Shown here in pieces: positions 48,316-59,458 of a stretch of 64,000 nucleotides of DNA. The notes beneath the pieces were generated by a model. It was not told the origin of the DNA. It saw only the letters and a program-made list of their open reading frames with translations, and ran no database searches. The stretch spans positions 32,287,980 through 32,351,979 of the forward strand of contig OX457074.1 in assembly GCA_949752795.1 (NCBI GenBank). The letters are read 5' to 3'. Positions within the stretch are counted from its first letter, which is position 1; each line of letters begins with the position of its first letter. A program made the translations under genes and the position numbers. This stretch comes from Hyperoodon ampullatus. Its lineage: Eukaryota > Chordata > Mammalia > Artiodactyla > Ziphiidae.

Positions 48316-48535
48316 TTTTTTTTTTTTTTTTTTTTTTTTTTTGCAGTACGCGGGCCTCTCACTGTTGTGGCCTCTCCCATTGCGGAGCACAGGCTCCGGA
48401 CGCGCAGGCTCAGCGGCCATGGCTCACGGGCCCAGCCGCTCCGCGGCATGTGGGATCTTCCCGGACTGGGGCACGAACCCGTGTTCCCTGCATCGGCAGG
48501 CGGACTCTCAACCACTGCGCCACCAGGGAAGCCCC
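48316..48535 (-). mobile_element. CHR-type SINE (young, short form), antisense
   Basis: Long poly-T (48316-48342), then GCAGTACGCGGGCCTCTCAC, ending CCACCAGGGAAGCCC. A perfect 15-bp duplication, GGGATCAATATTTCT, lies at 48301-48315 and 48536-48550. The T-tract plus GCAG resembles a 3' splice site on the strand of the host gene. Confidence 0.97.
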
Positions 48536-48550
48536 GGGATCAATATTTCT

Positions 48551-48755
48551 GAATGAATATATTTTATATAATATGATTTAAATATGAACATATAAATAGA
48601 AATTTAATGTATTAATATACATTATGTAATGCAGTAAGGCATTATATATAATAATATATATTAACACATATAAATATATAATTAAAGTACATATTTTATA
48701 TGGATATATGGAATACCTATTACATGTTAAATATATATATAATATATAAATTAAA
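48551..48755. repeat. AT-rich low-complexity tract
   Basis: Mostly TATA, ATAT and TAAT motifs with few G or C. Confidence 0.8.
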
Positions 48756-49479
48756 GATAGGGATTTCACCCCTTTGTCTGCAGCAATGAAACCTTTCTCA
48801 GGTTGGTCAAGAAGCTTGTATTTTGTTCTGTTTTTGTTTATTTTGCTCTTTGGGAGATGGGTATCACCTTAGATTCAGAGTCACTCTATCTTAGGATTAC
48901 ATTTGGCTACAAGTGACAACCCCCTCCCCCAAATGATAGAGGTTGACACCAGACCCAAGTTTATTTCTCACGTGAAAGTCTGGGTACGTGGTCCAGGCCG
49001 GCGTGGGGCTTGATGTTCCGGGCCTGGGCTCCCGGTGACTTCTGGCTCCACCGTGTGAGACCCTGACTTCGTGGTCCCAAATGTGGCATTTGTACTTCAG
49101 GCTTAAGGATGGAGGAAAGGGGTGTTAAGGAGACCTTGCAGAAAATGCTTCATCCAGTTGGCCAGAACCTAGTCACCCAGCTATACCCAGCTGCAAAGAG
49201 GCTGGAAAATGTCCTCGTTCTGAAACTATGTCCCCAGTGAAAAGTCAAGTTACTGAGGAGGAAAAGGGAAGGAATTCTGGGCTACAGTCAACCTCTGCTT
49301 ACAGATACGTAACAATCGGGGGAAATATTTCAGGATACCCTGTGTCTATGATGTCCACCTAGAAACAAATAAGGAAAAACTAAATGCAAATAAGGAAAAA
49401 CTAAATGCCAGAGTGGGTGGTGGTCCAGGTCAACTGGCAATAGTATGACAAGCAACTAAATGGCAAAAAGGAAAGAAAA
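48756..49479. other. intron sequence with a possible old repeat
   Basis: 48880-49270 has the feel of an old interspersed repeat (ATTTGGCTACAAGTGACAAC...TTTATTTCTCACGTGAAAGT) that I cannot name. A 21-bp unit is exactly duplicated at 49366-49407. Confidence 0.4.
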
Positions 49480-49930
49480 GAAAAAACAAAGATAGTGAAC
49501 ATCAGTTGTAATCAGAGAAGTGGAAGTCAAACGCAACCATTTTTCGCCCATCGAAAAGAGTAATAGCTTCCCTGGCTGGTCAGGGACTCGAGAAACAGTT
49601 ACTCCCCTACGTCCTGGTGGCAGCGTGAGTGATTGCAGTCGTTTTGGAAGGCAGTTTGGCAGTAGCTGTTGAGATTGAAAATACACGTTTCTATTGACAA
49701 AGCAGTTCCGTTAGGGGGATTCTGTCCTCTAGAAATAAAAGCACCAGTACTTAAGCATGCAGTGAAGGTAGAAAAAGTTTGTCAATTGCAGTACTTTTTT
49801 TGTAATGGCCCAAATCTAGGAACAGTCTGAATGTTCCTTGGTAGGAACTGGCTGAATAAATTGCAGGACATTATTCTTAGGAAGTATTATATTATTAAAA
49901 AAGCAGTGAGATCTATTCCCACTGTCTTGG
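49480..49930 (+). mobile_element. old L1 ORF2 3' fragment, sense
   Basis: GGAAGGCAGTTTGGCAGTAG, GTAATGGCCCAAATCTAGG and GAATGTTCCTTGGTAGG follow the 3' end of L1 ORF2. Confidence 0.65.
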
Positions 49931-50289
49931 AAGGTTGTAAGTGCAGTGTATTCTAACGTGATGAAATAGAATTCACAAAGGAGTGTTTGCAGCTTTATGC
50001 TGTGTATGCAGATGTCATGATCCCAAACAAAAGACTAAGCCCTTTTGTCTCAACGTGGAAGAACGCATTCTTTCCATGTCTCATAGTTCTTATCGATGGC
50101 TCAGGAAGGTAGGGGATTTTGATTATTTCAGTTTTAGAAAGAGCATGGCTATCTCTGTGTGGCTTCACTCCTTGGCATGTAGTGAAGACGTGGGACCAGC
50201 TTGTCCAGGAAAGTGCAGACCACAGAGAGTCGTGTGCTTAGCAGAGTGGACTTTACAGGTGTCTTCACTGTGCCTTGGGGACTAGCAGA

Positions 50290-50695
50290 TCGTCAGCAGC
50301 ACGGACGTTGGCTTCATGTCTGGACGGCTCAGTGAGCGGTTGCTGGTTTTATGAGATGCAGCTCTGTCTTGTCCACCTGTGGAGGTGCTCCGACCACTAG
50401 ATATGACAGAAGTGATGCCGTGTGACCACCGGGGCTGGCCGGGTTACGACAGGCCCTGCAGCTGCCCTTGTTTGCAGAAACAGGGACGCTGGGAGCCCTG
50501 AGCCCACCTTGCCGGGAGGCCACCCCAGTGCTCCCACCAAACCCAGCCAAGCTCCCAGCTGCCGACCGTGCGGGCAAGCCAGCCCAGCCCCTCCCACATT
50601 TCCTGACCTGCAGAAGCATGAGCGAAATAAAATGGTGGTTTAAAGCGTTGAGGTTATGGGGAAACTAGTCCTGAAACAGTGGTAACTGAGACACG
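50290..50695 (+). mobile_element. ERVL-MaLR type LTR remnant (MLT1-like, tentative)
   Basis: TGACAGAAGTGATGCCGTGT, AGGCCCTGCAGCTGCCCTTG and AGCGAAATAAAATGGTGGTT...CAGTGGTAACTGAGACA match my memory of the middle and 3' end of MaLR LTRs. No viral coding sequence is present. Frames across it are not genes. Confidence 0.55.
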
Positions 50696-50902
50696 CAGGG
50701 TTGGTAGATAGCAGTGTGACTGTGACGATGTTTGTACACTCAGGGTAGAGGAGCCTTCACGGGGCTGATCCCAGCTGCGTGTCGCACGCAAATAAACCAT
50801 CCCATAAACAAGAAAGGTTTGCCTAGTTATAATAAGTACTCTTAAAATTTGGTATCCCACTTGGCCTTTTTACATATAATGTTTTATTTTTAAATATTAC
50901 AT

Positions 50903-51222
50903 ATATGTATTATATATTGTAATTGTATATACGTAATATATATATTACATATATGCATTATATACACTAAAAGTATGGCAAACAGTATACATTTAAAAAA
51001 ATTTTATTGAAGTATAGTTGATTTACGATGTTATATATATAATACATATATAATATATACAATTATAATTATAATATATATAATACATATAAGTATGTAT
51101 TAGATATTGTAATTGTATATATGTAATATATATATAGTATATATGCATTATATACACTAAAAGTATGGCAAACAGTATACATATAAAAAAATTTTTATTG
51201 AAGTATAGTTGATTTACGATGT
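50903..51222. repeat. tandem duplication, 190-bp period
   Basis: TATTGTAATTGTATAT, CACTAAAAGTATGGCAAACA and AGTATAGTTGATTTACGATG occur twice, each 190-191 bp apart (for example CTAAAAGTATGG at 50967 and 51157). The first copy spans 50903-51092 and the second, partial, 51093-51222. The unit includes the A/T-rich flank and the L1 3'-end junction. Confidence 0.85.
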
Positions 51223-51636
51223 ACTAATTTCTGCTGTACAGCAAATTGACTTATATAAATATATATATATATATATATATTCTTTTTCATTATGGTTTAT
51301 CCCAGGATATTGAATACAGTTCCCTGTGCTCTACAGTAGGGCCTTGTTTATCCATTCTATATATAATAGTTTGCCTCTGCTAATCCCAAACTCCCAATCC
51401 ATCCCTCCCCTGCCCCTCTTGGCAACCACAAGTTTGTTCTCTCTGTCTGAGTCTGTTTCTGTTTTGTAGAAAAGTTCATTTGTGTCATATTTTAGATTCC
51501 ACATATAAGTGATGTCATATGGTATTTGTCTTTCTCTTTCTGATTTACTTCGCTTAGTATGATAATCTCTGCTTGCCTCCATGTTGCTGCAAATGGCATT
51601 ATTTCATTCTTTTTTATGGCTGAGTAATATTCCAGG

Positions 51637-51674
<38 letters not shown>

Positions 51675-51679
51675 TATAT

Positions 51680-51711
<32 letters not shown>

Positions 51712-51745
51712 CACATCTTCTTTATCCATTCATCTGTCGATTCAT
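51190..51745 (-). mobile_element. L1 3' portion, antisense
   Basis: ATTGAAGTATAGTTGATTTA through TTCCCTGTGCTCTACAGTAG, GATTCCACATATAAGTGATG and ATGGCTGAGTAATATTCCAG is the antisense 3' UTR and end of ORF2. It is interrupted by the dinucleotide tract at 51640 and by a SINE. Confidence 0.9.
51640..51711. repeat. (TG)n / (AC)n inverted microsatellite
   Basis: About 16 GT units (51640-51672), a short ATTATATACAT spacer, then about 14 AC units (51684-51711). The two arms are reverse complements. Confidence 0.95.
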
Positions 51746-51749
51746 TTTT

Positions 51750-51962
51750 TTTTTTTTTTTTTTTTTTTTTGCGGTACGCGGGCCTCTCACTGCTGTGGCC
51801 TCCCCCGTTGCGGGGCACAGGCTCCGGACGCGCAGGCTCAGCGGCCATGGCTCACGGGCCCAGCCGCTCCGCGGCATGTGGGATCTTCCCAGACCGGGGC
51901 ACGAACCCGTATCCCCTGCATCGGCAGGCGGACTCTCAACCACTGCGCCACCAGGGAAGCCC
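51750..51962 (-). mobile_element. CHR-type SINE (young, short form), antisense
   Basis: Poly-T then GCGGTACGCGGGCCTCTCAC, ending CCACCAGGGAAGCCC. TGTCGATTCATTTTT at 51735 and 51963 is the target-site duplication, inside the antisense L1. Confidence 0.96.
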
Positions 51963-51977
51963 TGTCGATTCATTTTT

Positions 51978-53059
51978 AATTGTTGCCTAATATCCTGTGC
52001 TGGGGTCTGAAGCCTTTTTTGTTTCTTCGTTTTGAACTGGAGTACTATGCCATTTTCTCTATGCTGTATTCCCATACTGGCGTACTGTACCAGGAAACTA
52101 ACTCAGCTTTGCTCAGACCACGTTACGAACACTTTCTGAAACTTTGATGTTTGTTTGCAGCATCTACTTCCCTCTTCTTTCAGGAATTCTCCTTGGCCAA
52201 TTCACCATTTCTCCACTTTTAGTAGATCAGCCGATCCCTTGACATCAGTGAGACAAAGATGGTCCAGTCAGACTGAGATGTGAGGAGACATTGTCGGGGC
52301 TTCTGGGAGATACTTAGCGCTCTTCACTGGGTTTGGGGGTGTGGAGATACGAGGCCTCGAGCTGCCAGGGGCATCCTGCGGCCCTGAGGCAGGGCAGCTT
52401 ACTGATGAAGGGCACCTGTCCGGGAAGCCCGGGGCAAGGGATGGAGGGAAATGGGCCCTGAGGACATCTTCCTGCTGAGCTGGACCTGACATTGGGCCGC
52501 TCCTGGACTTCCAGTTCTGCGAGCCCAAAACCTCTCTTTTTATTACTGCAAGCTTGACTTGGGTTTTCTGTTGCAAAAACTCCTAGGGACCACGTCCACA
52601 GCATTTTTGAGATTCTGGGTGACATTTCAGAGGGACCTTGCTAAATCAGAGGATCTCCAGGCAGTTCATCCGATGACTGACCCCGGGTCCTGGGAGGCCT
52701 GGCGGGAAGGGTTAGGAATGTCCTGTCTCGAGAATAGAAGACCGGGGGGATGAAAGCTGCCCTCAGATGTTCAGATGTCCCATGGAAAAGGCAATCCATT
52801 TGTTGTTCGTGGTTCCAGATGGTTTCGGAACTGGAACCCACATGTGCCATGTTAACGAAGACACCATACAGCCGAGTATAAAGAAGGATTGTCTGACGAT
52901 TTGAGCTGCTCAGCAGTGGAAGCAGCTAATGCTGGGTCCAACGTGAGAGTTCAAAATAGCAACAGAAGTTGGAGGCTATCGATAACTACTTTTCGTGGAA
53001 GATTAGGCTACATGATTTCTCTTTTTCTTCCAGTTCTGAAATAACAGGATTTTGAGCCT
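51978..53059. other. intron sequence, nothing recognised
   Basis: No exon or gene is supported; frames of about 100 codons on the minus strand at 52268-52625 overlap each other and lack domains. Confidence 0.45.
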
Positions 53060-53260
53060 TCTTAGGTCTCAGAAGATGTACTTATTATGTGACCCTTAGG
53101 CAAATCGTGAGGCCTCTCAGACTCTCATTTTCCTTTTCCATAAAATGAAGATAACAGCACGTTGCCGGCTGATTTTTGTGAGCCTCATAATGTGTATGAA
53201 AATGCTGTGAAAACCAAAGCCCTCCACACATGTCAAAGGCTGTTATAACTGCCTACATTG
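53060..53260 (+). mobile_element. MIR element (ancient SINE), diverged
   Basis: TATGTGACCCTTAGGCAAAT, CTCTCAGACTCTCATTTTCC and CATAAAATGAAGATAACAGC follow the MIR core and 3' part. Confidence 0.7.
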
Positions 53261-54770
53261 TGAACTCCAGCTTAAAGAATGTGGACAGTTCCTTAAGGTT
53301 CTTTGTTTGTTTTGACCTATGGGTGGTTAAAAAAAAGAGAGAGGGAAAAAGAAAAGTGATACTAATCAGATAAATAGGATTCAGCTTGCCCAGTCCACCT
53401 AATTCTCTTGTTTCTCCAAGCGCAAATTCAGGTGAATTTCATATCTTTTAATGTTGGAGCTCGGAAGTTTCTTGGGGGTCGCTGTGAGATAGAGCCAAGT
53501 GTCTCTCATCTTAAGGAACCAGAGCTAAATCGTGATCTGAGATAGGTCATTCCCCCCTTGCATCAAGCCTCTCAAGGTCCATCTTTTCTGTCTGACCTGA
53601 AGGAAGGCTGCCCATGGAGAGGCAGGTCTTTTCATTCACTAGAGCCTCTCCGCCCCCAGCTCCCCCTCATTCTTCGCGTTTGCTGCCTGGAGACCCTGGG
53701 GATGCTGGGAGATTCCTGCGTGCAGATGCTGAGCTCTAGGGTTAGGCGATGAGGATGGTATGTGACATGCACGATGGACCAGGAGGCTCACATGGCCTGC
53801 AGAGCAAATTCCGGGCCACTTTGCTTTCAGGGGAAACTAGCTGTCCCCATGCCTCTCGGCCGGCGCGTTGGGAGCTGCCCGTCCAGCTCCCGTTTGCATT
53901 TCGGCTCCTCCTGGTGATGACAAATCGAGCGGCTGTTCGGGCCGCCTGCAAGAAGCTCTTCTGCAAACACTGCCGCTTTGTCTCCTGCCCCATCTCGCCT
54001 TGAACCCGGCACAGAGCGGCCACTGTGTCCTCCCCAGGCCAGAGCCCCTCCTGAGTGTTAGGGGTCTTTTGTTCAGAAGCTCCCCGGTTCTGGAGCACTG
54101 TATGTGGTGGCTGTGGTCCAGTGTGAGTGTTTGGGAAGGAGAAGAATGCAGATTTACGGGTGTTTTGTAACCTCACCCAAGTCGCTGACGAAGTGGAGCG
54201 TGATCAAAGTTAATTCTGCGTTCTGGAGAAAGAAAAGTGAAATGAAGATGCGACAGACCATTTGTCCTGTTACAAAAACCATCTCTGAATGTGGACCCTA
54301 CTGCTTGCCTTCAGTGAAGGAAGCCAGATGAGCAAGTCATTTGGTTCATTTGTGTGTGTGTAGAACTCTTTTGTGTGTTTTCCTCTGTTTGGTTTGCAGA
54401 GGGAGTTTCCATGAACATTAATATGAGGTATGTATGAATTTCTAGAAATCACTCGATTGAGATTCTCCAGAAGGCAGTCCAGCTATGGAAACACTTAACT
54501 GCCACGGGCAAGGTGCGGCCCGGAGACGTGATAACAGACTCCTTGCGGCAGTGCTCCTGCTTGCTGAGTGGCCTCAAGCTGTCCTCTTTTATCTAAGTCC
54601 AAAGGATCAGCGCTGCCTATAAAACCAACTGCTGATTACCTGCTTCCGCACTGCATCCACAGACGCTCACATTTCTTTTTCTTAAGTCTTATGAACAGAG
54701 TGGTAGATGTACAGGTTAAAAAAATGAAATAGGGCAAGACCCTTATTATGAAAATCCAGGCCACTGCTGC
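53261..54770. other. intron sequence, nothing recognised
   Basis: Frames near 53742-54176 occur on both strands without domains. No gene is supported. Confidence 0.45.
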
Positions 54771-54784
54771 CTGTCCCGCTTCTT

Positions 54785-54999
54785 TTTTTTTTTTTTTTTT
54801 TTTTTTTTTGCGGTAGGCGGGCCTCTCACTGTTGTGGCCTCTCCCCTTGCGGAGCACAGGCTCCGGAGCACAGGCTCAGCGGCCACGGCTCACGGGCCCA
54901 GCCGCTCCGCGGCATGTGGGATCCTCCCAGACCGGGGCACGAACCCGCGTCCCCTGCATCGGCAGGTGGACTCTCAACCACTGCGCCACCAGGGAAGCC
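54785..54999 (-). mobile_element. CHR-type SINE (young, short form), antisense
   Basis: Poly-T then GCGGTAGGCGGGCCTCTCAC, ending CCACCAGGGAAGCC. A perfect 14-bp duplication, CTGTCCCGCTTCTT, lies at 54771-54784 and 55000-55013. Confidence 0.97.
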
Positions 55000-55044
55000 C
55001 TGTCCCGCTTCTTAAAGGTAACCATTTCATCATCTTATGCTGCT

Positions 55045-56350
55045 TAGTTTTTTTTTAGTAGACTTTTAGAGCAGTTTTAGGTTCACAGCAAAACTGAGCA
55101 GGAAGTACAGAGATTTCCCATATGCCCCCTGCTCCCACCCACGCACGGCCTCGCCCACCAGCAGCAACCCGCACCAGAGTGGTGAGCTTGTTACAGTCGA
55201 TGGGCCTGCATGTCATCATCACCCAGAGTCCGTAGTTTGCATCAGGGCTCATTCTTGGTGTTTGTACATTATATGGGTTTAGACAAATGTATAACGACAT
55301 ATATCCATCATCTAAGTCTTTTACGGAAGAGCTTCCCTGCCCATAAAATACTTCATGCTCTGCCTGTTCATCCCCGCCCCCCTTAAAAGCCTGGCAATCA
55401 CTGATCTCTTTTACTGTCTCCATAGTTTTGCCTTTTCCAGAATGTCATGTTGTGGGAATCATGCAGAATTTGCCTTTTTCAAATTGGCCTCTTTCACTTA
55501 GTCATATGCATTTAAGGTTCTTCTGTGTCTTTTCATGGCTTGATAGCTCATTTCTTTTTTTTTTTTTTTTTTTTTTTGGATAGCTCATTTCTTTTTAGCA
55601 CTGATTAATATTCCATTGGCTGATGTACCACAGTTTATCCATTCTCCCACCGAAGGACATCTTGGTTGCTTCCAAGTTTTGGCAACTGTGACTAAAGCTG
55701 CTATCGATATCCATGTGCAGGTTTTTGTGCCGACATAAATGTTCAGCTCATTTGGGTAAATACCAAGGAGTGCAATTGCTGGACTGCATGGCAAAAGTAT
55801 ACTTAGTTTTGTAAGAAACCACCAATCTGTCTTCCCAAGTGGCTGTACCACTTTGCATGCCCACCAGCAAAGTATGAGTTCCTGTTGCTCCACATCCTCA
55901 CCAGCATTTGGTATCAGTGTTTGAGGTTTTAGCAATTCTAATAGGTGTGCAGTGGTATCTCATTGTTGTTTTAATTTGCAATTCCCTAATGACATATGAC
56001 ACTGAGCATCTTTTCATATGCTTATTTGCCATCTGTATATCTTCCTTGGTGTCCACATATTTTGCCCATTAATTAGATTATTCATTTTCTTATTGTTGAG
56101 TTCTCTGTGTATTTTGGATAACAGTTCTTGATCAGATATGTCTTTGGCAAATTTTTTCACCCTGTCTGTGGCTTGTCTAATCATTCTCTTGACATGGCTG
56201 TATTTTAATTTTTCAAGTTTAGACATTTTGTGGATTCCTGCTGTGATAGATGAGGATTTAACTCATAACGTTTCACCTCCTCCCGGTGTCATAATGTCAC
56301 TATTTTTAGTTCCTTTCGTGGTTACCTCTTTTATTTTAATAATGTATTTC
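55045..56350 (-). mobile_element. old L1 (L1M-type) fragment, antisense
   Basis: GCAGTTTTAGGTTCACAGCA, TTACTGTCTCCATAGTTTTG, CAGCATTTGGTATCAGTGTT and TTCTTGATCAGATATGTC are antisense old L1 ORF2 and 3' sequence, paralogous to 13335-14470. Confidence 0.8.
55542..55596. mobile_element. poly-A-only retroinsertion with 18-bp target-site duplication
   Basis: GATAGCTCATTTCTTTTT occurs at 55542-55559 and again at 55579-55596. Between the copies are only T residues and one G (55560-55578). This looks like a retrotransposition event that copied only the tail of its template. Confidence 0.75.
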
Positions 56351-57779
56351 ATCTTTTTTTCTTGTTTTGTCAACTGTATTTAGTATCTTTGACTTTCCAT
56401 TTGTAAGATGAGGATGGATATTATTGTCACTACCCCTTTCTGCCAGCTCTCTCCACCTTGTCTTCTACCTCCCAATTTCTTTCATCTGTACTTTAACTTT
56501 TTTTGCTAACAAGGATGATAATATTCAAATGTTCTATAAAATAGTCTTTCCTACTTTGGGTCAATTTAAGTAGTATTAATGTTATTATGACTACATAGAT
56601 AGTCTTCCTTGCAGAGTGAAGTCATGTGCTATGATTTTGTTACCTTTCTTATGTGGCTTCTTGTTTTTATGAGGTTTCTGTTTTTTTCACCATGTTTATT
56701 ATACCCTCATTCCCCCACCCCCCATCCCCCGTACTCATCACCCAATGAGGTGTTCTGTTAAAGAAATTCCCTTCTTAGGCACTTTGTCCTCTCACCCAGC
56801 TTGGGCTTGTTCTCCAGACTTGCTCCATGGATACCATCTTGGACTTCCCTTGACTGCTTTCCTCTGATAGGGCCATGCTTCCTGGATCACTCCTCCTCTT
56901 CTCTGTGATTTGTTTCCTTGTTTTCCTGGAGCACATCCTCAAATGACTTCCTCAGAAAGGGTGTTCACAGTTTAATTTCCTGAGACTTTGCGTGTTTCGA
57001 AACGTGTTTTCCACCTCTCTGATTGATTTATAGTTAGACTGGGTATAGAATTCTAGGTTGAAAATCATTTCCCCACAGAACTCTGAAGGCGTTTACTTTG
57101 TTGCCTTCTAGAATTCAGTATTGCCTATACATGATGATGGCCAGTCTCATTCTCAGTTCACACCCCTTCCCTAAACTTTCAGGCATTCTTGGTATTTTGA
57201 AACTTTAAAAAAGATTTATCTGTCTCCATGTAGATCTTTTTTCATTTGTTTTGCCTGACACGAATTCTGGAGACTCACATTCTTCAACTTTGGGGAATTG
57301 TCTTGTGTCCATTCTTTGATTATTTCCTCCACTCCGTTCCCACTGATCTACAGTTCTGGAACTTCTATTAATTGATGATTTGATTGCCTGGATTGGCCCT
57401 CTGTGTTTATCTTTTCTGTTTTCGTCTTGTTTCGATTCTCTTGTACACATTGAGAGAGTTCCTTGATTTTGCATTCCATCCCTTCCATTGAATCTTTTAA
57501 TTTGACAAATATATTTAAATGTTCTGAGAGCTTCTTCTTGTTTTATCTCTGTTCCTTTTCCATAGCATCCTGGCCTTGTTTTAGTGGATGTGTGTCAGCC
57601 TGAATCTCAATAGGAAGACCTTCCCTGAGTGCCTTCTGCCAATTAGCCTTTTCTGCCTCACCCTCCCTGCACTCCAGGTTCTTTGCCCATTCTGTTCACA
57701 CTTTCCTAGCCTGCCTTTCTCCCTTTTATCTAGTTTGAGGTATTTTTGTGGTAATTCAGTTATGCTTATCAAGTTGTTT
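56351..57779. other. intron sequence with old LINE-like text
   Basis: 57010-57560 (TGGGTATAGAATTCTAGGTT...TTGATTATTTCCTCCACTCC) resembles an old antisense LINE segment that I cannot name. The rest is T-rich and featureless. Confidence 0.4.
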
Positions 57780-58250
57780 GATATTCAGATGTTGCTCAGA
57801 GGAGAGGACCGTATGAGAGAAGGGATGTAGAAGTCATCAGTATGTAGGTGGTATTTAAAATCATGGCACTGAGTAGAAGCACCAAGAAAATAACTTGTAA
57901 TAAGAGAAGGGAAAAGGCCCAGGACTGAGATCTGAGGAATTCCAGCATGCAGAGAGTGGGGAGGGGGAGGAACCAGACAGGGGGTGGCTGCTGAGGTCAG
58001 AGAGAGCTAGGTCAGCGTGACATCGGAGGCATGTGTCAAAAAGGGAGGTATTGTTCCCACCCTGCTGAGAGGATTGGAAACGCCCTTTGCAGTGGAGGTC
58101 ACTGATGAACTGGCATTTGGTTGAGTAATGGGAGTGGGCAGAGGAGGGGATATGGGGGGAGAAATGAAGACAGCCAGTAAACACAGCTTGGGGCAGGATT
58201 CTGCTGGGAGGGGGAGGGGCAGATCAGAGATGAGCTGGAGGAAGATGTGG
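57780..58250 (+). repeat. ancient repeat block, same family as 20390-21560
   Basis: AGAAGTCATCAGTATGTAGG, GTGGTATTTAAAATCATGGC, CAGGACTGAGATCTGAGGAA and GGGAGGGGGAGGAACCAGAC follow a later portion of the same ancient repeat. Similar text may resume after the L1 at 59460-60120. Confidence 0.45.
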
Positions 58251-58460
58251 ATTCAGATATTCTTTTTTTTTTTATTAAAAAAAATTTTTTTATTGTATAG
58301 TTGATTTACAGTGTTGCGTTAGTTTCAGATATACAACAAAGTGATTTGGTTATACATACATGTTAATCTATTCTTTTTCAGATTCTTTTCCATTATAGGT
58401 TATTACAAGATACTGAGTATAGTTCCCTGTGCTATACAGTAGGTCCTTGTTATTTACCTG

Positions 58461-58681
58461 TTTTGTTTTGTTTTGTTTTGTTTTGTTTTGCGCTACGCAG
58501 GCCTCTCACTGTTGTGGCCTCTCCCGTTGCGGAGCACAGGCTCCAGACACGCAGGCTCAGCGGCCATGGCTCACGGGCCCAGCCGTTCCACGGCATGTGG
58601 GATCTTCCTGGACCAGGGCACGAACCTGCGTCCCCTGCATCAGCAGGCGGACCCTCAACCACTGCGCCACCAGGGAAGCCC
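58461..58681 (-). mobile_element. CHR-type SINE (short form), antisense, with (TTTTG)n tail
   Basis: Six TTTTG units form the tail (58461-58490), followed by CGCTACGCAGGCCTCTCACT and ending AGGGAAGCCC. It abuts the T-rich tail of the next SINE, so one inserted at the end of the other. Confidence 0.95.
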
Positions 58682-59022
58682 TTTTTTTCTTTTTTAATAA
58701 ATTTATTTATTTATTTTATTTTTGGCTGCATTGGGTCTTCGTTGCTGCGTGTGGGCTTTCTCTAGAAGCAGCGAGCAGGGGCTACTCTTCATTGTGGTGC
58801 ACGGGCTTCTCATTGCGGTTGCTTCTCTTGTTGCAGAGCATGGGCTCTAGGCGTGCGGGCTTCGGTAGTTGTGGCACACGGGCTCTAGAGCGCTGGCTGA
58901 ATAGTAGTGGTGCACAGGCTTAGTAGGTCCGCAGCATGTGGGATCTTCCCGGACCAGGGCTCAAACCCATGTTTCCTACATTGGTAGGCGGATTCTTAAC
59001 CACTGCGCCACCAGGGAAGTCC
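58682..59022 (-). mobile_element. CHR-type SINE (long form), antisense
   Basis: T-rich and ATTT tail, GGCTGCATTGGGTCTTCGTT, ending CCACCAGGGAAGTCC. TATTTACTTGTTTT at 59024 and TATTTACCTGTTTT at 58451 flank the SINE pair, so this is the older of the two insertions. Confidence 0.93.
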
Positions 59023-59458
59023 CTATTTACTTGTTTTATATACAGTGGTTGTATCTGTTAATCCCAAACTCCTGATTTATCCCTCTCTCCCCTTTTCCCC
59101 CTGCTAACCATAAGTTTGTTTTCTATGTCTATGAGTCTGTTTCTGTTTTGTAAATAAGTTCATTTGTATCATTTTTAAAAGATTCCACATATAAGGGATA
59201 TCATATGATATTTCTCTTTCTCTATCTGGCTTCACTTAGTATGATAATCTCTAGGTCTATCAGTGTTGTTTCAAATAGCATTATTTCATTCTTTTTTATG
59301 ACTGAGTAGTATTCCATTGTGTGTGTGTGTGTATCTCACATCTTCTTTATCCATTCATTCGTCACTGGACACTTAGGTTGTTTCCATGTCTTGGCTGTTG
59401 TAAATAGTGCTACTGTGAACATAGGGGTGCATGTATCTTTTAAATTAAAGAGAATTAA

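Larger units (their letters stand above)
58262..59458 (-). mobile_element. L1 3' portion, antisense, split by two SINEs
   Basis: Left part 58262-58460 (TATAGTTGATTTACAGTGTT...CTATACAGTAGGTCC) and right part 59023-59458 (TAATCCCAAACTCCTGATTT...AACATAGGGGTGCATG) join as one L1 3' region in antisense. A (GT)n run lies at 59318-59332. Confidence 0.92.
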
